A stretch of 64,000 nucleotides of DNA, taken from positions 1,054,001-1,118,000 of the forward strand of contig NZ_JAJNOD010000001.1 of NCBI RefSeq assembly GCF_021044885.1, in the 5' to 3' direction. A program made the translations under genes and the position numbers. The DNA comes from Microbacterium nymphoidis. GTDB lineage: Bacteria; Actinomycetota; Actinomycetes; Actinomycetales; Microbacteriaceae. This document shows, in pieces, positions 8,174-16,414 of this stretch. How positions within the stretch are numbered: position 1 is the stretch's first letter; each line of letters begins with the position of its first letter. The notes under the pieces were generated by a model. It had not been told where the DNA came from and ran no database searches. It worked only from the letters and a program-made list of their open reading frames with translations.

Positions 8174-9778
8174 CTACCAGGCCCCACCCGAGGTGAGACC
8201 GCCGTCGACCGAGCGTTCCAGTCCGTATTCGTCCTCCGGCACCAGCACCTCGGTGTCCTCGTTCAGCGCCTCGCCGCGGAAGAACGGCCGAGCCTCGCCG
8301 AAGCGCGACCACACCACCATCAGCACCACGCCCAGCAGGAGGGAGCCGACGCCGATCACGAACGCGCCGCCCACTCCGAGCAGCGTCGTGTAGCCGTAGT
8401 CCACGTCCCACATGTCGATGAGCGACTGCACGAAGGCGTACGTGAGCATCAGCGCCCCCAGCAGCGGGAAGATCCCCTTGAACCACAGATCGCGCGCAGA
8501 GCGAGTCAGCTCCCGGCGGAAGAACCAGACACAGGCGAAGCCCGTGATCGCGTAGTAGAACGCGATCGCCAGGCCCAGCGAGAGGATCGAATCCTGCAGG
8601 ATGTTGTCGCTGATCAGGGTCATGCCCACGTAGTACACCGTGGCGGCGATGCCCATCATCAGGGTGGAGAACGACGGCGTCTTGAACTTCGGGTGGACGT
8701 TCTCGAATGCGTGCGGCAGCGCCTTGTACACCGCCATGGCCAGGGTTCCGCGCGCGGTCGGCAGGATGGTGGTCTGCGTCGACGACACCGCCGACACCAG
8801 CACCGCGATCACCAGCACGAAACCGAGCGGGCCGAGCAGCGGATCGCGCAGTACGAGGAAGATGTCGTCCTGGTTGTCGGGATTGCCCAGGCCGACGCCA
8901 CTGTCTCCGAGGCCCGCATACGCCATGGCGGCGACGGTCACGGCGACGTAGGTGCCGACCAGCACGATGCAGGTGAGCACGGCGGCACGACCCGGGATCC
9001 GCTTCGGATCCTTCGTCTCCTCGTTCAGCGCGAGGCAGGTGTCCCAGCCCCAGTAGATGAACAGGCACAGCAGCACGGCCTCGATGAAGCCCGAGTACGA
9101 CTCGAACGCGAAGGGATTGAACCAGGAGAGCTCCGGCGTCGCCCCGGTCTCCGCCTGCCCGGTGGAGATCTTCCAGATCGCCGCGACCACGAACAGCGCC
9201 AGGGCGACGTACTGGATGATCAGGAGGATGTTCTGGATGCGCTCGCCGAGTTCGACGCCGCGATAGCTCACGTAGGTCATGGCCGCGATGAACACGACGC
9301 CGGTCGCGGTGACCACCCAGGGGTTGTCCGCGAGCGAGCCGTCCCCGATCAGCAGCCAGAGATAGGTGCCCGCCACCTGCGACAGGTTGGCCAGCACGAT
9401 GATCCCCGCGATCGCCACGCCCCAGCCGCCCATCCAGCCGAGAATCGGTCCGAACGCCTTGGTGGCCCAGGTGAAGGTGGTACCGCAGTCGGGCACACGG
9501 TTGTTCAGCTCGCGGTAGGCGAAGGCGATGAACAGCATCGGCACGAACGCGATGATGAAGGCGATCGGCGCCTGCGCGCCGACGGCAGCCACCACGAAGC
9601 CCAGGGTGGCGACGAGGGAGTACACCGGGGCGGTCGATGCGAGACCGATGACGGTGGAGCCCCACAGCCCGAGTTTCGCGATCGCGAGGCCCTTGCCGGT
9701 CGGCGGGCCGGGAACCAGGCCATTGTGCGAGCGCCTGGGACCGGCGGAGCCACCGGTCGCATCGGGTTGCGACGTCAT
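8174..9778 (-). CDS. APC-superfamily amino acid/polyamine permease
   Basis: 534 residues with about 12 hydrophobic helices. The first helix region (LGLWGSTVIGLASTAPVYSL) carries the broken-helix glycine/serine pattern of the APC fold. Later features include ELNNRVPDCGTTFTWATKAFG and, near residue 260, FIYWGWDTCLALNEETKDP. The hydrophilic C-terminus is acidic (VLVPEDEYG). It is transcribed ahead of the saccharopine-dehydrogenase-like gene and is probably its co-transcribed importer. The ATG has TAGCGT six bases upstream. Confidence 0.9.
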   Translation of the reverse strand: MTSQPDATGGSAGPRRSHNGLVPGPPTGKGLAIAKLGLWGSTVIGLASTAPVYSLVATLGFVVAAVGAQAPIAFIIAFVPMLFIAFAYRELNNRVPDCGTTFTWATKAFGPILGWMGGWGVAIAGIIVLANLSQVAGTYLWLLIGDGSLADNPWVVTATGVVFIAAMTYVSYRGVELGERIQNILLIIQYVALALFVVAAIWKISTGQAETGATPELSWFNPFAFESYSGFIEAVLLCLFIYWGWDTCLALNEETKDPKRIPGRAAVLTCIVLVGTYVAVTVAAMAYAGLGDSGVGLGNPDNQDDIFLVLRDPLLGPLGFVLVIAVLVSAVSSTQTTILPTARGTLAMAVYKALPHAFENVHPKFKTPSFSTLMMGIAATVYYVGMTLISDNILQDSILSLGLAIAFYYAITGFACVWFFRRELTRSARDLWFKGIFPLLGALMLTYAFVQSLIDMWDVDYGYTTLLGVGGAFVIGVGSLLLGVVLMVVWSRFGEARPFFRGEALNEDTEVLVPEDEYGLERSVDGGLTSGGAW

Positions 9779-9784
9779 GGCGCG

Positions 9785-9790
9785 ACGCTA
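9785..9790 (-). promoter_or_regulatory. Candidate leaderless -10 box (TAGCGT)
   Basis: TAGCGT read on the minus strand ends six bases before the permease ATG at 9778. It probably drives the permease-dehydrogenase pair. Confidence 0.5.
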
Positions 9791-9880
9791 GCGGTATTGC
9801 CGCGGCCCCGTCAACGTTTCCCACAGCCCGCGCGAGCCGCACGGCAGGGGGAAGCTCAGTCCTGTGTGCGGGCGCGGGAC

Positions 9881-10903
9881 TCAGTCCTGTTTGCGGGCGC
9901 GGGAGGGCTGCACACGCGGCGGCTCTCCCGGCATCTTCGGGAACTCGGGCGGGAACGGCATCTCGCCGAGACCGGCCTCCACGTCGCGCTGCCACCACTG
10001 CAGCAGGGTGTCGATCCGGCCGGGGTTCTCATCGAACCGCGCCCACGGATCACCACCCTCCGCCAGCCGGGCCGGAACGGTGCGCACCGTGAACGCGGCG
10101 GGATCGACATCGTCGAGTTCGTCCCAGGTGACCGGCGTCGACACCGTGGCCGTCGGCAGGGCGCGCGGGCTGTAAGCGCCGGCCATCGTCCGGTCGCGAT
10201 TGGCCTGGTTGAAGTCGATGAAGATGCGCTCGCCGCGCTCCTCCTTCCACCACGCGGTCGTCACGCGGTCCGGCATCCGGCGCTCGAGTTCGCGGCCGGC
10301 CGCGATCACCGCGTGGCGGACGTCGAGGAACTCGTGCGTCGGCTCGATCGGGCAGAACAGGTGGATGCCGCGATTTCCGCTGGTCTTGATCCAGGATTCC
10401 AGCCCCGCCTCCGCCAGCACCGATCGCATGCCGTGCGCGGCATGTACCGCATCGGCGAAGGTCGTCCCCGGCTGCGGATCGAGATCGATGCGCAGTTCGA
10501 CGGGGTTGTCGGTGTTCCCCGCGAGCGAGGCCCACGGGTGGAAAACCACGGTGTTCATCTGAACCGCCCACACGATCGCGGCGGGTTCGGTGAGCACCAG
10601 CTGCGGGTGCACCCGTCCCGAGTTGTAGCGGACGGAGACAGCTCCCACGAAGTCGGGAGTGCCCTTCGGCGGGTTCTTCGAGAAGAAGCTCTCTCCATCG
10701 ATCGCGCCGGGAAACCGCTCCAGCGACACCGGACGGTCCCCGTTCGCGGCGAGGAACGGGCCCGAGACCGCGATGACGTACTCCGCCAGCTCGTGTTTCG
10801 TGATCCCGGCCGCGGGGAACACCTCGCGGTTCGGGCTCGACAGCGACACCTCCCGGTCGCCCTCGGGTCCGGGAACGGTCAGCGTGATGCGCTCTGAGGC
10901 CAT
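9881..10903 (-). CDS. Stand-alone LigD-polymerase-like primase-polymerase (Prim-PolC type)
   Basis: 340 residues of archaeo-eukaryotic primase fold, equal to the polymerase domain of LigD without the ligase or nuclease domains. Catalytic residues are visible: ELRIDLDPQ (D140, D142), the nucleotide-binding SGNRGIH (H181) and RIFIDFNQ (D230). FSKNPPKGTPDF near residue 75 matches the family N-terminal region. Members fill short gaps, preferring ribonucleotides, and work with LigC or LigD ligases. No Ku gene is visible in the window, which favours a gap-filling role with the LigC at 5873 over end joining. A basic tail (PPRVQPSRARKQD) ends the protein. A leaderless-type -10 box precedes the ATG. 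Confidence 0.92.
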   Translation of the reverse strand: MASERITLTVPGPEGDREVSLSSPNREVFPAAGITKHELAEYVIAVSGPFLAANGDRPVSLERFPGAIDGESFFSKNPPKGTPDFVGAVSVRYNSGRVHPQLVLTEPAAIVWAVQMNTVVFHPWASLAGNTDNPVELRIDLDPQPGTTFADAVHAAHGMRSVLAEAGLESWIKTSGNRGIHLFCPIEPTHEFLDVRHAVIAAGRELERRMPDRVTTAWWKEERGERIFIDFNQANRDRTMAGAYSPRALPTATVSTPVTWDELDDVDPAAFTVRTVPARLAEGGDPWARFDENPGRIDTLLQWWQRDVEAGLGEMPFPPEFPKMPGEPPRVQPSRARKQD

Positions 10904-10909
10904 ACCGGC

Positions 10910-10915
10910 ACCCTA
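10910..10915 (-). promoter_or_regulatory. Candidate leaderless -10 box (TAGGGT)
   Basis: TAGGGT read on the minus strand ends six bases before the primase-polymerase ATG at 10903. Confidence 0.5.
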
Positions 10916-11153
10916 CGCGTCGCCCTCCCCGCGCGAAACACCTCGCGCCGACGACCCGAGGGGCCGAGGTGGACCCCGGGATGCCCCCCGGATGGGCGCA
11001 GGACGTCGCGACGCCACACACCCTGCGGTCTCAGATTCTGCGAATCCTCGGCCGCACGATCCCAGTTTGTGAGAGCACTGAGACCGCCGGTCTCACGAAC
11101 TGCTCATTCCGGGCGACGCATCAGCCTGTTCTGAGACCAGTGCGCCCCGTGCG
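10916..11153. other. Intergenic region with four alternating TGAGACC sites
   Basis: No convincing gene. The heptamer TGAGACC occurs at 11079-11085 and 11132-11138, and its complement GGTCTCA at 11027-11033 and 11089-11095, so orientation alternates. The two central copies form a 7-bp stem with a GCC loop just downstream of the SseB gene stop, and could be a weak terminator or paired operator. Confidence 0.5.
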
Positions 11154-12251
11154 TCAGGAGGCGGGGGTCAGCAGCGGTGCGAGGTGCTCACGGGTGAGAC
11201 GCAGATTGGGTCCGGCGGGGTCGAGGATCACGCCCGACACACCGGAGTTGTCTGCGAGCGCCTTGATGAGTGCGTCGGACGCGAAGGGGGCCGCCTGTTC
11301 TCCGCGACCGAGCGCGACCACCTCGAGAGGGTGAGTGAACAGCTGCAGCAGCCGCCTGCCGTCGGAGGTGTGCGCCTCGGCGACACCGAAGCGCGGTGTG
11401 CCGTCCTCGTTGTCCCCGGCACGGCCGACCGCGACCCAGACCCGGCCCTCCCGCAGCGCCTCGACGACCGCGGCAGGGGTGTCCTCGGTGCGCTCGCCCG
11501 CGATCAGGGACTTCACCGAGAAGGTGGGGTCGCATTCGCCCATCACGCGCTCGATGAGATCACGCGGGATCACGGCGCGAGCGGTGCCCGAGAAGTTGTC
11601 GATGACGAGGCCCGCGAAATCGTTGGCGAGCACGTGGCGCAGCACGAGCGCAGCGGGCTGACCGATGGCGCTGGTCCCCGTGTCGCCGTCGGCCTCGACG
11701 GCCTGCTGCAGCGCACGGCCGGAGCTGAAGGCGAGCATGTAGTTCTCATCGCCGTTGCGGATCACACCGAGCTGCAGGTCCTCGCCTGCTTCCACCTGCT
11801 GACGAGCGTCACCCTTCACGCGGAGGAACAGGTGCCCTTGCAGGGCCTGGCGGAAGACGCCCAGCAGCTCGGCACCGGTCGGCGTCTCGCCGAGACGGGC
11901 GAGAGCGTCCCGCAGCACGGCGTTGTCACGGAGACCGGGCACGGTCTCCAGATCCGTGGGCGGCTCGTCTGCCGCGAACGGGAGTGCCACCGTGCCGTCA
12001 GCGTTGTGGCCGGGTGCGACCACCGGCACGGCGCCCGGCTGGGCGGCCTGTGCGGTGGGCTTCGGCTGCGGAGCGCCCGCGCCGAGGCCCCCGAAAGAGG
12101 AGACACTGATGTTGACGTGCGGAACCGGCTCTTCCGGAGCCGGCACGGCCTCCGCCGCTGCCTCCGCTTGCGCAGGCACCGCCGATTCCTCAGGCGCGAC
12201 GGAGGCGTCGGGCGTGGACGGGGTGTTCTTTCGGCGCGAGAAGAGAGCCAT
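11154..12251 (-). CDS. SseB-domain protein
   Basis: 365 residues. After a basic start (MALFSRRKNT), about 100 residues are rich in alanine, proline and glutamate and are probably disordered. From about residue 105 (LRDNAVLRDALARLGET) a folded region resembles the SseB N-terminal domain family (GVFRQALQGHLFLRV, then NYMLAFSSGRAL). A second alpha/beta block (VEALREGRVWVAVGRAG, GVAEAHTSDGRRLLQLFTHPLEV) resembles the repeated half of these proteins. In actinobacteria SseB-domain proteins are common and uncharacterised. They are not evidence of type III secretion. Monocistronic with a leaderless-type promoter. Confidence 0.75.
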   Translation of the reverse strand: MALFSRRKNTPSTPDASVAPEESAVPAQAEAAAEAVPAPEEPVPHVNISVSSFGGLGAGAPQPKPTAQAAQPGAVPVVAPGHNADGTVALPFAADEPPTDLETVPGLRDNAVLRDALARLGETPTGAELLGVFRQALQGHLFLRVKGDARQQVEAGEDLQLGVIRNGDENYMLAFSSGRALQQAVEADGDTGTSAIGQPAALVLRHVLANDFAGLVIDNFSGTARAVIPRDLIERVMGECDPTFSVKSLIAGERTEDTPAAVVEALREGRVWVAVGRAGDNEDGTPRFGVAEAHTSDGRRLLQLFTHPLEVVALGRGEQAAPFASDALIKALADNSGVSGVILDPAGPNLRLTREHLAPLLTPAS

Positions 12252-12257
12252 GCGCCC

Positions 12258-12263
12258 AGCCTA
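12258..12263 (-). promoter_or_regulatory. Candidate leaderless -10 box (TAGGCT)
   Basis: TAGGCT read on the minus strand ends six bases before the ATG at 12251. Confidence 0.5.
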
Positions 12264-12627
12264 ACGGCCCCGCACGCGGCGGGCGTCCGCCGGCGTCATC
12301 GAGCCACGGCGGGGGAGGCGAGACCCCCGGCACCATGAGGCACCAGGGGTCTCGGCTACGGCCGGACTCGGCTCGATGATCGATGACGAGGCACCCCTGC
12401 CCGTGCGATCACGAAGGTCCGACACCGCGGCACCGCTCCCGCACTCCGCCCGCTGACGCGGACGATACCGAGGGCCGGATCGGGAGCGACCGAGGAAGAG
12501 GGCCGGTTGCACGGGTACGACAGCAGAGCGCACGAATCCCCCGATGCGTGCACTGCTGTGTTGCTGACCATCCCCCGACGCCTTCCCCCGTTCGAGGATA
12601 GCGCTAACAGTGGGATTTATCCCTGAT
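12264..12627. other. Intergenic region without a recognisable gene
   Basis: Short frames here have no ribosome site or family resemblance. A 9-bp inverted repeat (CGAGACCCC / GGGGTCTCG) spans 12319-12354 around an 18-base loop. A small GGGAT/ATCCC stem lies at 12612-12623, just beyond the helicase hairpin. Confidence 0.5.
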
Positions 12628-12674
12628 CATGACGAAGATTGAGTGTGCACGATGCACACTCAATCTTCGTCATG
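12628..12674 (-). terminator. Perfect 22-bp hairpin after pcrA
   Basis: Arms 12628-12649 and 12653-12674 are exact complements with a three-base loop. The hairpin starts five bases after the helicase stop codon. There is no T-run on the 3' side. Terminator is the simplest reading; transcript-end protection or a mobile palindrome are alternatives. Confidence 0.65.
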
Positions 12675-12679
12675 CTGCG

Positions 12680-15094
12680 TCAGAGCTTCTCGATCGGGGC
12701 GATCTTGATCAGCAGCTTCTTCGCTCCGGCCGCATCGAAGCGGACGTGGGCGATGCGCTTGGCACCCTCTCCCGTGACCGCGTCCACACGCCCCTCGCCG
12801 AAATCGTCGTGGCGGATGCGATCGCCTGCCGCCAGCTCCAGGTCGCCGTTGTCTCGGACCCGAGCGGTCACACGGTTGGTGAACCTGTCCAGGCTCGTGG
12901 ACTTCGGTCCGAAGCCCGCACTCTCGCTGCGACCGAGCGGCTTCGGACCGAACCCGTTCGGCCCGCGTCGTGCGTTCAGAGCGCGCGACTGCGTGCCGCC
13001 TCGCGAATTGACGTCGCCCGGCGACTGGCGCCAGTGCAAGAGCTCCGCGGGAATCTCCTGGAGGAAGCGACTGGGCATCGCCACGGTGACCTCGCCGAAC
13101 TGCGCGCGCGTCATCGCCAGGCTGATGAACAGCCGCTTGCGCGCCCGCGTGATGCCGACGTAGAACAGCCGGCGCTCCTCCTGCGGTCCGCCCGGCTCGC
13201 CCGCGGAGATGCGGTGCGGGATGAGATCTTCCTCCACGCCGGTGAGGAAGACCGCGTCGTACTCCAGCCCCTTCGCGGTGTGCAGCGTCATCAGGGAGAC
13301 CATCCCGGACTCGTCGTCGAGGTCATCCGCATCCGAGACCAGCGCCACGTCGGCCAGGAAGTCGCTGATCGCGCCGTCCGGGTTGTTGCGCGCGAACTCG
13401 CGTGCAACGGCGACGAACTCGTCCAGGTTCTCCAGTCGCGCCTCGTCCTGCGGGTCCTTGCTGAGACGCAGCATGTCGAAGTAGCCGGACTTCTCCAGCA
13501 GCAGGGTGAGACCCTCGGCCACGGATGTGGGCGGCGGCACCTCACCGTCGGCGGGCATGAGGATCTCCGAGGCCTCGAGCAGCACGGCGTCGAGGTGCGC
13601 GATGGCGGACTGGATCTTCGGTCCGACGCCGAGCTGGGCGGCGTTCGCGAGCGCGTCACGGAAGGTGATTCCGTGCTCTGCGGCGAAACGGGCGATGGTC
13701 GTCTCCGTGACGTCGCCGATTCCGCGGCGGGGCCGGTTCAGGATGCGGCGCAGCGCCATCTCGTCCGCCGGGTTCGCGACAGCGATGAGGTAGGCCAGGG
13801 CGTCCTTGATCTCAGCCCGCTCGTAGAACTTGGTGCCGCCCATGATCTTGTAGGGCACTGCAGAGCGGATGAAGATCTCCTCCAGCGCTCGCGACTGCGA
13901 GTTCGTCCGGTAGAACACCGCCATCTCGCCGTACGGCATGCCGTCGCGGCGGAGCCGTTCGATCTCGTCGGCGACGAACTGCGCTTCGTCGTGCTGCGAG
14001 TACCCGGTGAAGCCGAGGATCTGCTCCCCCGCGCCGACATCGGTCCAGAGCTTCTTGTCGCGCCGGTCGAAGTTGTTGCTGATCACCGCGTTGGCCGCGG
14101 AGAGGATGGTCTGGGTGGAGCGGTAGTTCTGCTCCAGGAGCACCACCTTCGCTCCCGGGTAGTCGCGCTCGAACTCCGTGATGTTGCGGATGTCCGCGCC
14201 ACGGAACGCGTAGATCGACTGGTCCGAGTCGCCCACGACCGTGAGCGAGGACGGCGCCGTGTCCGCGGACTCACCGGGCGCCTCGAAGATCATCATCCCG
14301 CCGGAGGAGAACGGCTCGGGGGCGCCCACGGGTTTCGTCAGCTCGCGGATCAGCGAGTACTGCGCGTGGTTGGTGTCCTGGTACTCGTCGACCAGGATGT
14401 GCCGGAAGCGGCGACGGTACTGATCGGCGATGTGCGGGAAGGCGCGGAACAGGTACACCGTCTGTCCGATGAGGTCATCGAAGTCGAACGCGTTGGCCTT
14501 CTGCAGCGAGCGCTGATAGTCGGTGAACACCTCGACGAAGACCCGCTCCGCGGGGTCGTTCATGTTCGCATCGCGGGCGTAGGACTCCGCATCCTGCAGC
14601 TCGTTCTTGAGCTTGGAGATGCGCGACTGAACGGACGCGGGCGTGTGACCGAACGCGTCCGCCTCATGCTCCTTCACCAGGCGCTTGATCAGCGCACGGG
14701 AGTCACCCGAGTCGTAGATGGTGAACGACGAGGTGAAGCCGAACTGCGACGCCTCGCGACGCAGGATGCGCACGCACGCCGAGTGGAAGGTGGAGATCCA
14801 CATGCCGCGGGCAGCATCCCCGAGGAGCGCCGTCACCCGCTCGCGCATCTCGGCAGCGGCCTTGTTCGTGAAGGTGATGGCGAGGATCTGGCTGGGATAG
14901 GCGTCTCGGGTGCGCAGGAGGTGCGCCACCCGGTGCGTGAGCACGCGGGTCTTTCCGGAACCGGCGCCGGCGATGATCAGCAGCGCGGGACCGCGGTACT
15001 CCACGGCAGCGCGCTGCGGCGGGTTCAGCCCATCGAGGAGCGGATCTGCGTGGCCGGAATCCCGGCCGAGGACAACGGGCTGCTGTTCGGTCAT
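12680..15094 (-). CDS. pcrA: ATP-dependent DNA helicase PcrA/UvrD
   Basis: 804 residues of a superfamily 1A helicase. The Q motif LNPPQRAAV is followed by Walker A (IIAGAGSGKTR, near residue 42), motif Ia (ILAITFTNKAA), motif II (ILVDEYQDTNHAQY), motif III (VVGDSDQSIYAFRGA), motif IV (VLLEQNYRSTQ), motif V (LMTLHTAKGLEYDAVFLTG) and motif VI (LFYVGITRARKRL). The C-terminal 50 residues (GDRIRHDDFGEGRVDAV) match the Tudor-like domain that binds RNA polymerase in PcrA/UvrD. The protein acts in nucleotide excision repair and in clearing replication-transcription conflicts. Full length, with a strong hairpin directly after the stop. Confidence 0.96.
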   Translation of the reverse strand: MTEQQPVVLGRDSGHADPLLDGLNPPQRAAVEYRGPALLIIAGAGSGKTRVLTHRVAHLLRTRDAYPSQILAITFTNKAAAEMRERVTALLGDAARGMWISTFHSACVRILRREASQFGFTSSFTIYDSGDSRALIKRLVKEHEADAFGHTPASVQSRISKLKNELQDAESYARDANMNDPAERVFVEVFTDYQRSLQKANAFDFDDLIGQTVYLFRAFPHIADQYRRRFRHILVDEYQDTNHAQYSLIRELTKPVGAPEPFSSGGMMIFEAPGESADTAPSSLTVVGDSDQSIYAFRGADIRNITEFERDYPGAKVVLLEQNYRSTQTILSAANAVISNNFDRRDKKLWTDVGAGEQILGFTGYSQHDEAQFVADEIERLRRDGMPYGEMAVFYRTNSQSRALEEIFIRSAVPYKIMGGTKFYERAEIKDALAYLIAVANPADEMALRRILNRPRRGIGDVTETTIARFAAEHGITFRDALANAAQLGVGPKIQSAIAHLDAVLLEASEILMPADGEVPPPTSVAEGLTLLLEKSGYFDMLRLSKDPQDEARLENLDEFVAVAREFARNNPDGAISDFLADVALVSDADDLDDESGMVSLMTLHTAKGLEYDAVFLTGVEEDLIPHRISAGEPGGPQEERRLFYVGITRARKRLFISLAMTRAQFGEVTVAMPSRFLQEIPAELLHWRQSPGDVNSRGGTQSRALNARRGPNGFGPKPLGRSESAGFGPKSTSLDRFTNRVTARVRDNGDLELAAGDRIRHDDFGEGRVDAVTGEGAKRIAHVRFDAAGAKKLLIKIAPIEKL

Positions 15095-15103
15095 GACCTG
15101 ACA

Positions 15104-15109
15104 AGTCTA
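15104..15109 (-). promoter_or_regulatory. Candidate -10 box of pcrA (TAGACT)
   Basis: TAGACT on the minus strand lies nine bases before the ATG at 15094, which leaves at most a very short leader. Confidence 0.4.
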
Positions 15110-15172
15110 GGCGGGGGCTCGGACATCGGTGCGGCGGTCACCGGCTCCGCATCCGACGTCCGATGCCGTCGC

Positions 15173-15178
15173 TAACCT
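15173..15178 (+). promoter_or_regulatory. Candidate leaderless -10 box (TAACCT)
   Basis: TAACCT ends six bases before the ATG at 15185. Confidence 0.5.
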
Positions 15179-15184
15179 GGTGCG

Positions 15185-16414
15185 ATGCCTCTGACCGCGA
15201 TGCGCGCCCCCGCCTTCCGCTGGTTCTTCCTGGCACGGGCCCTGCAGATGATCACGGCGGCGATGTCGTCGGTGGCTTTCGCGTTCGCCGTGCTGTCCGT
15301 CGACAACGCCCCGCTCGCACTGTCCATCGTGATGACCTCCCTCACCGCCAGCACCGTGGTGTTCCTCCTGCTGGGCGGCGTCGTGGCCGATCGGCTGCCG
15401 CGCGCGCTGGTCATCCAGACCTGCTACGTGGTCAATGCCCTCACCGTCGGCGTCACCGCCGCGATGCTCTTCACGGGCACCGCCAGTGTCGTGTCCCTCG
15501 CTGCGACCGCGGTCATCGCCGGGGCCACCAGTGCGTTCATCATGCCCTCCATGCAGGGCATCATCCCGCAGCTCGTACCGCATGACGCCCTGCAGCAGGC
15601 GAACGCCATGCTGTCGTTCGTGCGCTCTCTGGTGACCATCGGCGGGCCCGTGATCGCAGGTCTGGTGGTGGCTCTGTCCAGCCCCGCGTGGGCGTTCGTG
15701 ATCGAGGGCATCGGCCTCGTGGCCGCCATCCCGCTGCTCGCGATGGTGCGGCTGCCTCCGCCCGCGCGCTCGAGCACGGATCTCTTCACGGACCTGCGTG
15801 TCGGGTGGGGCGAATTCCGCAGCCGCACGTGGCTCTGGGTGATCGTCGTGGCGTTCGGGCTGCTGAACGCACTCGAGATCGGTGCATGGTCGGTGGGTGG
15901 TCCGTTCATCGCCAAGAACGACCCGCTCCTCGGCGTCCAGGGGTGGGGGTGGGTCCTGGGAGCCCTCGGCGCCGGAACACTCGTGACCACGCTGGTGCTG
16001 ATGTGGCTGCCGCTGTCGCGACCGTTGCGCTTCGGCATGATCGGCATGGTGGCCGTGGCTCTTCCGATGCTGCTGCTCGGCATCCATCCGGCCGTCATCC
16101 CCCTGATGGTCGCCGCCTTCGTCGCCGGAGCCGGATTGGAAGTCTTCAGCACGGGGTGGAGCGTGGCGATGATGGAGAACGTTCCCGGCGAGGTGCTCTC
16201 CCGGGTGTCGAGCTACGACATGCTGGGCAGCTACCTCGCGATGCCACTGGGCACGATGCTCTTCGGCTGGTTGCTCACCGCCGGAGACCCCGCCACGGTG
16301 ATCACCGCCTCAGGCATCATCTACGCGGTGATCGCCGTGCTGACGCTGTGCGTTCCCAGCGTATGGCGGATGGGTCGAACCATCCGCGATGCAGAGCGGG
16401 GGCCGACGGCCTGA
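15185..16414 (+). CDS. Major facilitator superfamily exporter
   Basis: 409 residues with about 12 membrane helices. The loop after helix 2 reads GGVVADRLPRALVIQ, the MFS signature (G-x-x-x-D-R). The central stretch PSMQGIIPQLVPHDALQQANAM resembles MFS_3 exporters of the EntS/macrolide-efflux kind (the P-x-L-V-P-x-x-x-L-x-x-A-N pattern). The transported compound is unknown. The gene is transcribed away from pcrA and ends one base before the stop of the convergent membrane-protein gene. Confidence 0.88.
   Translation: MPLTAMRAPAFRWFFLARALQMITAAMSSVAFAFAVLSVDNAPLALSIVMTSLTASTVVFLLLGGVVADRLPRALVIQTCYVVNALTVGVTAAMLFTGTASVVSLAATAVIAGATSAFIMPSMQGIIPQLVPHDALQQANAMLSFVRSLVTIGGPVIAGLVVALSSPAWAFVIEGIGLVAAIPLLAMVRLPPPARSSTDLFTDLRVGWGEFRSRTWLWVIVVAFGLLNALEIGAWSVGGPFIAKNDPLLGVQGWGWVLGALGAGTLVTTLVLMWLPLSRPLRFGMIGMVAVALPMLLLGIHPAVIPLMVAAFVAGAGLEVFSTGWSVAMMENVPGEVLSRVSSYDMLGSYLAMPLGTMLFGWLLTAGDPATVITASGIIYAVIAVLTLCVPSVWRMGRTIRDAERGPTA

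Noticed and set aside
7139..10897. Very long plus-strand open frame (over 1250 codons)
   Set aside because: It runs antisense to the dehydrogenase, permease and primase-polymerase genes and has histidine/arginine-rich composition typical of a mirror frame.
11154..12251. SseB-domain gene as evidence for type III secretion
   Set aside because: SseB-type domains are common in actinobacteria without such systems and no secretion genes are present.
12629..15175. Long plus-strand open frame opposite pcrA
   Set aside because: It mirrors the helicase gene and begins inside the terminator hairpin. No domain is visible.
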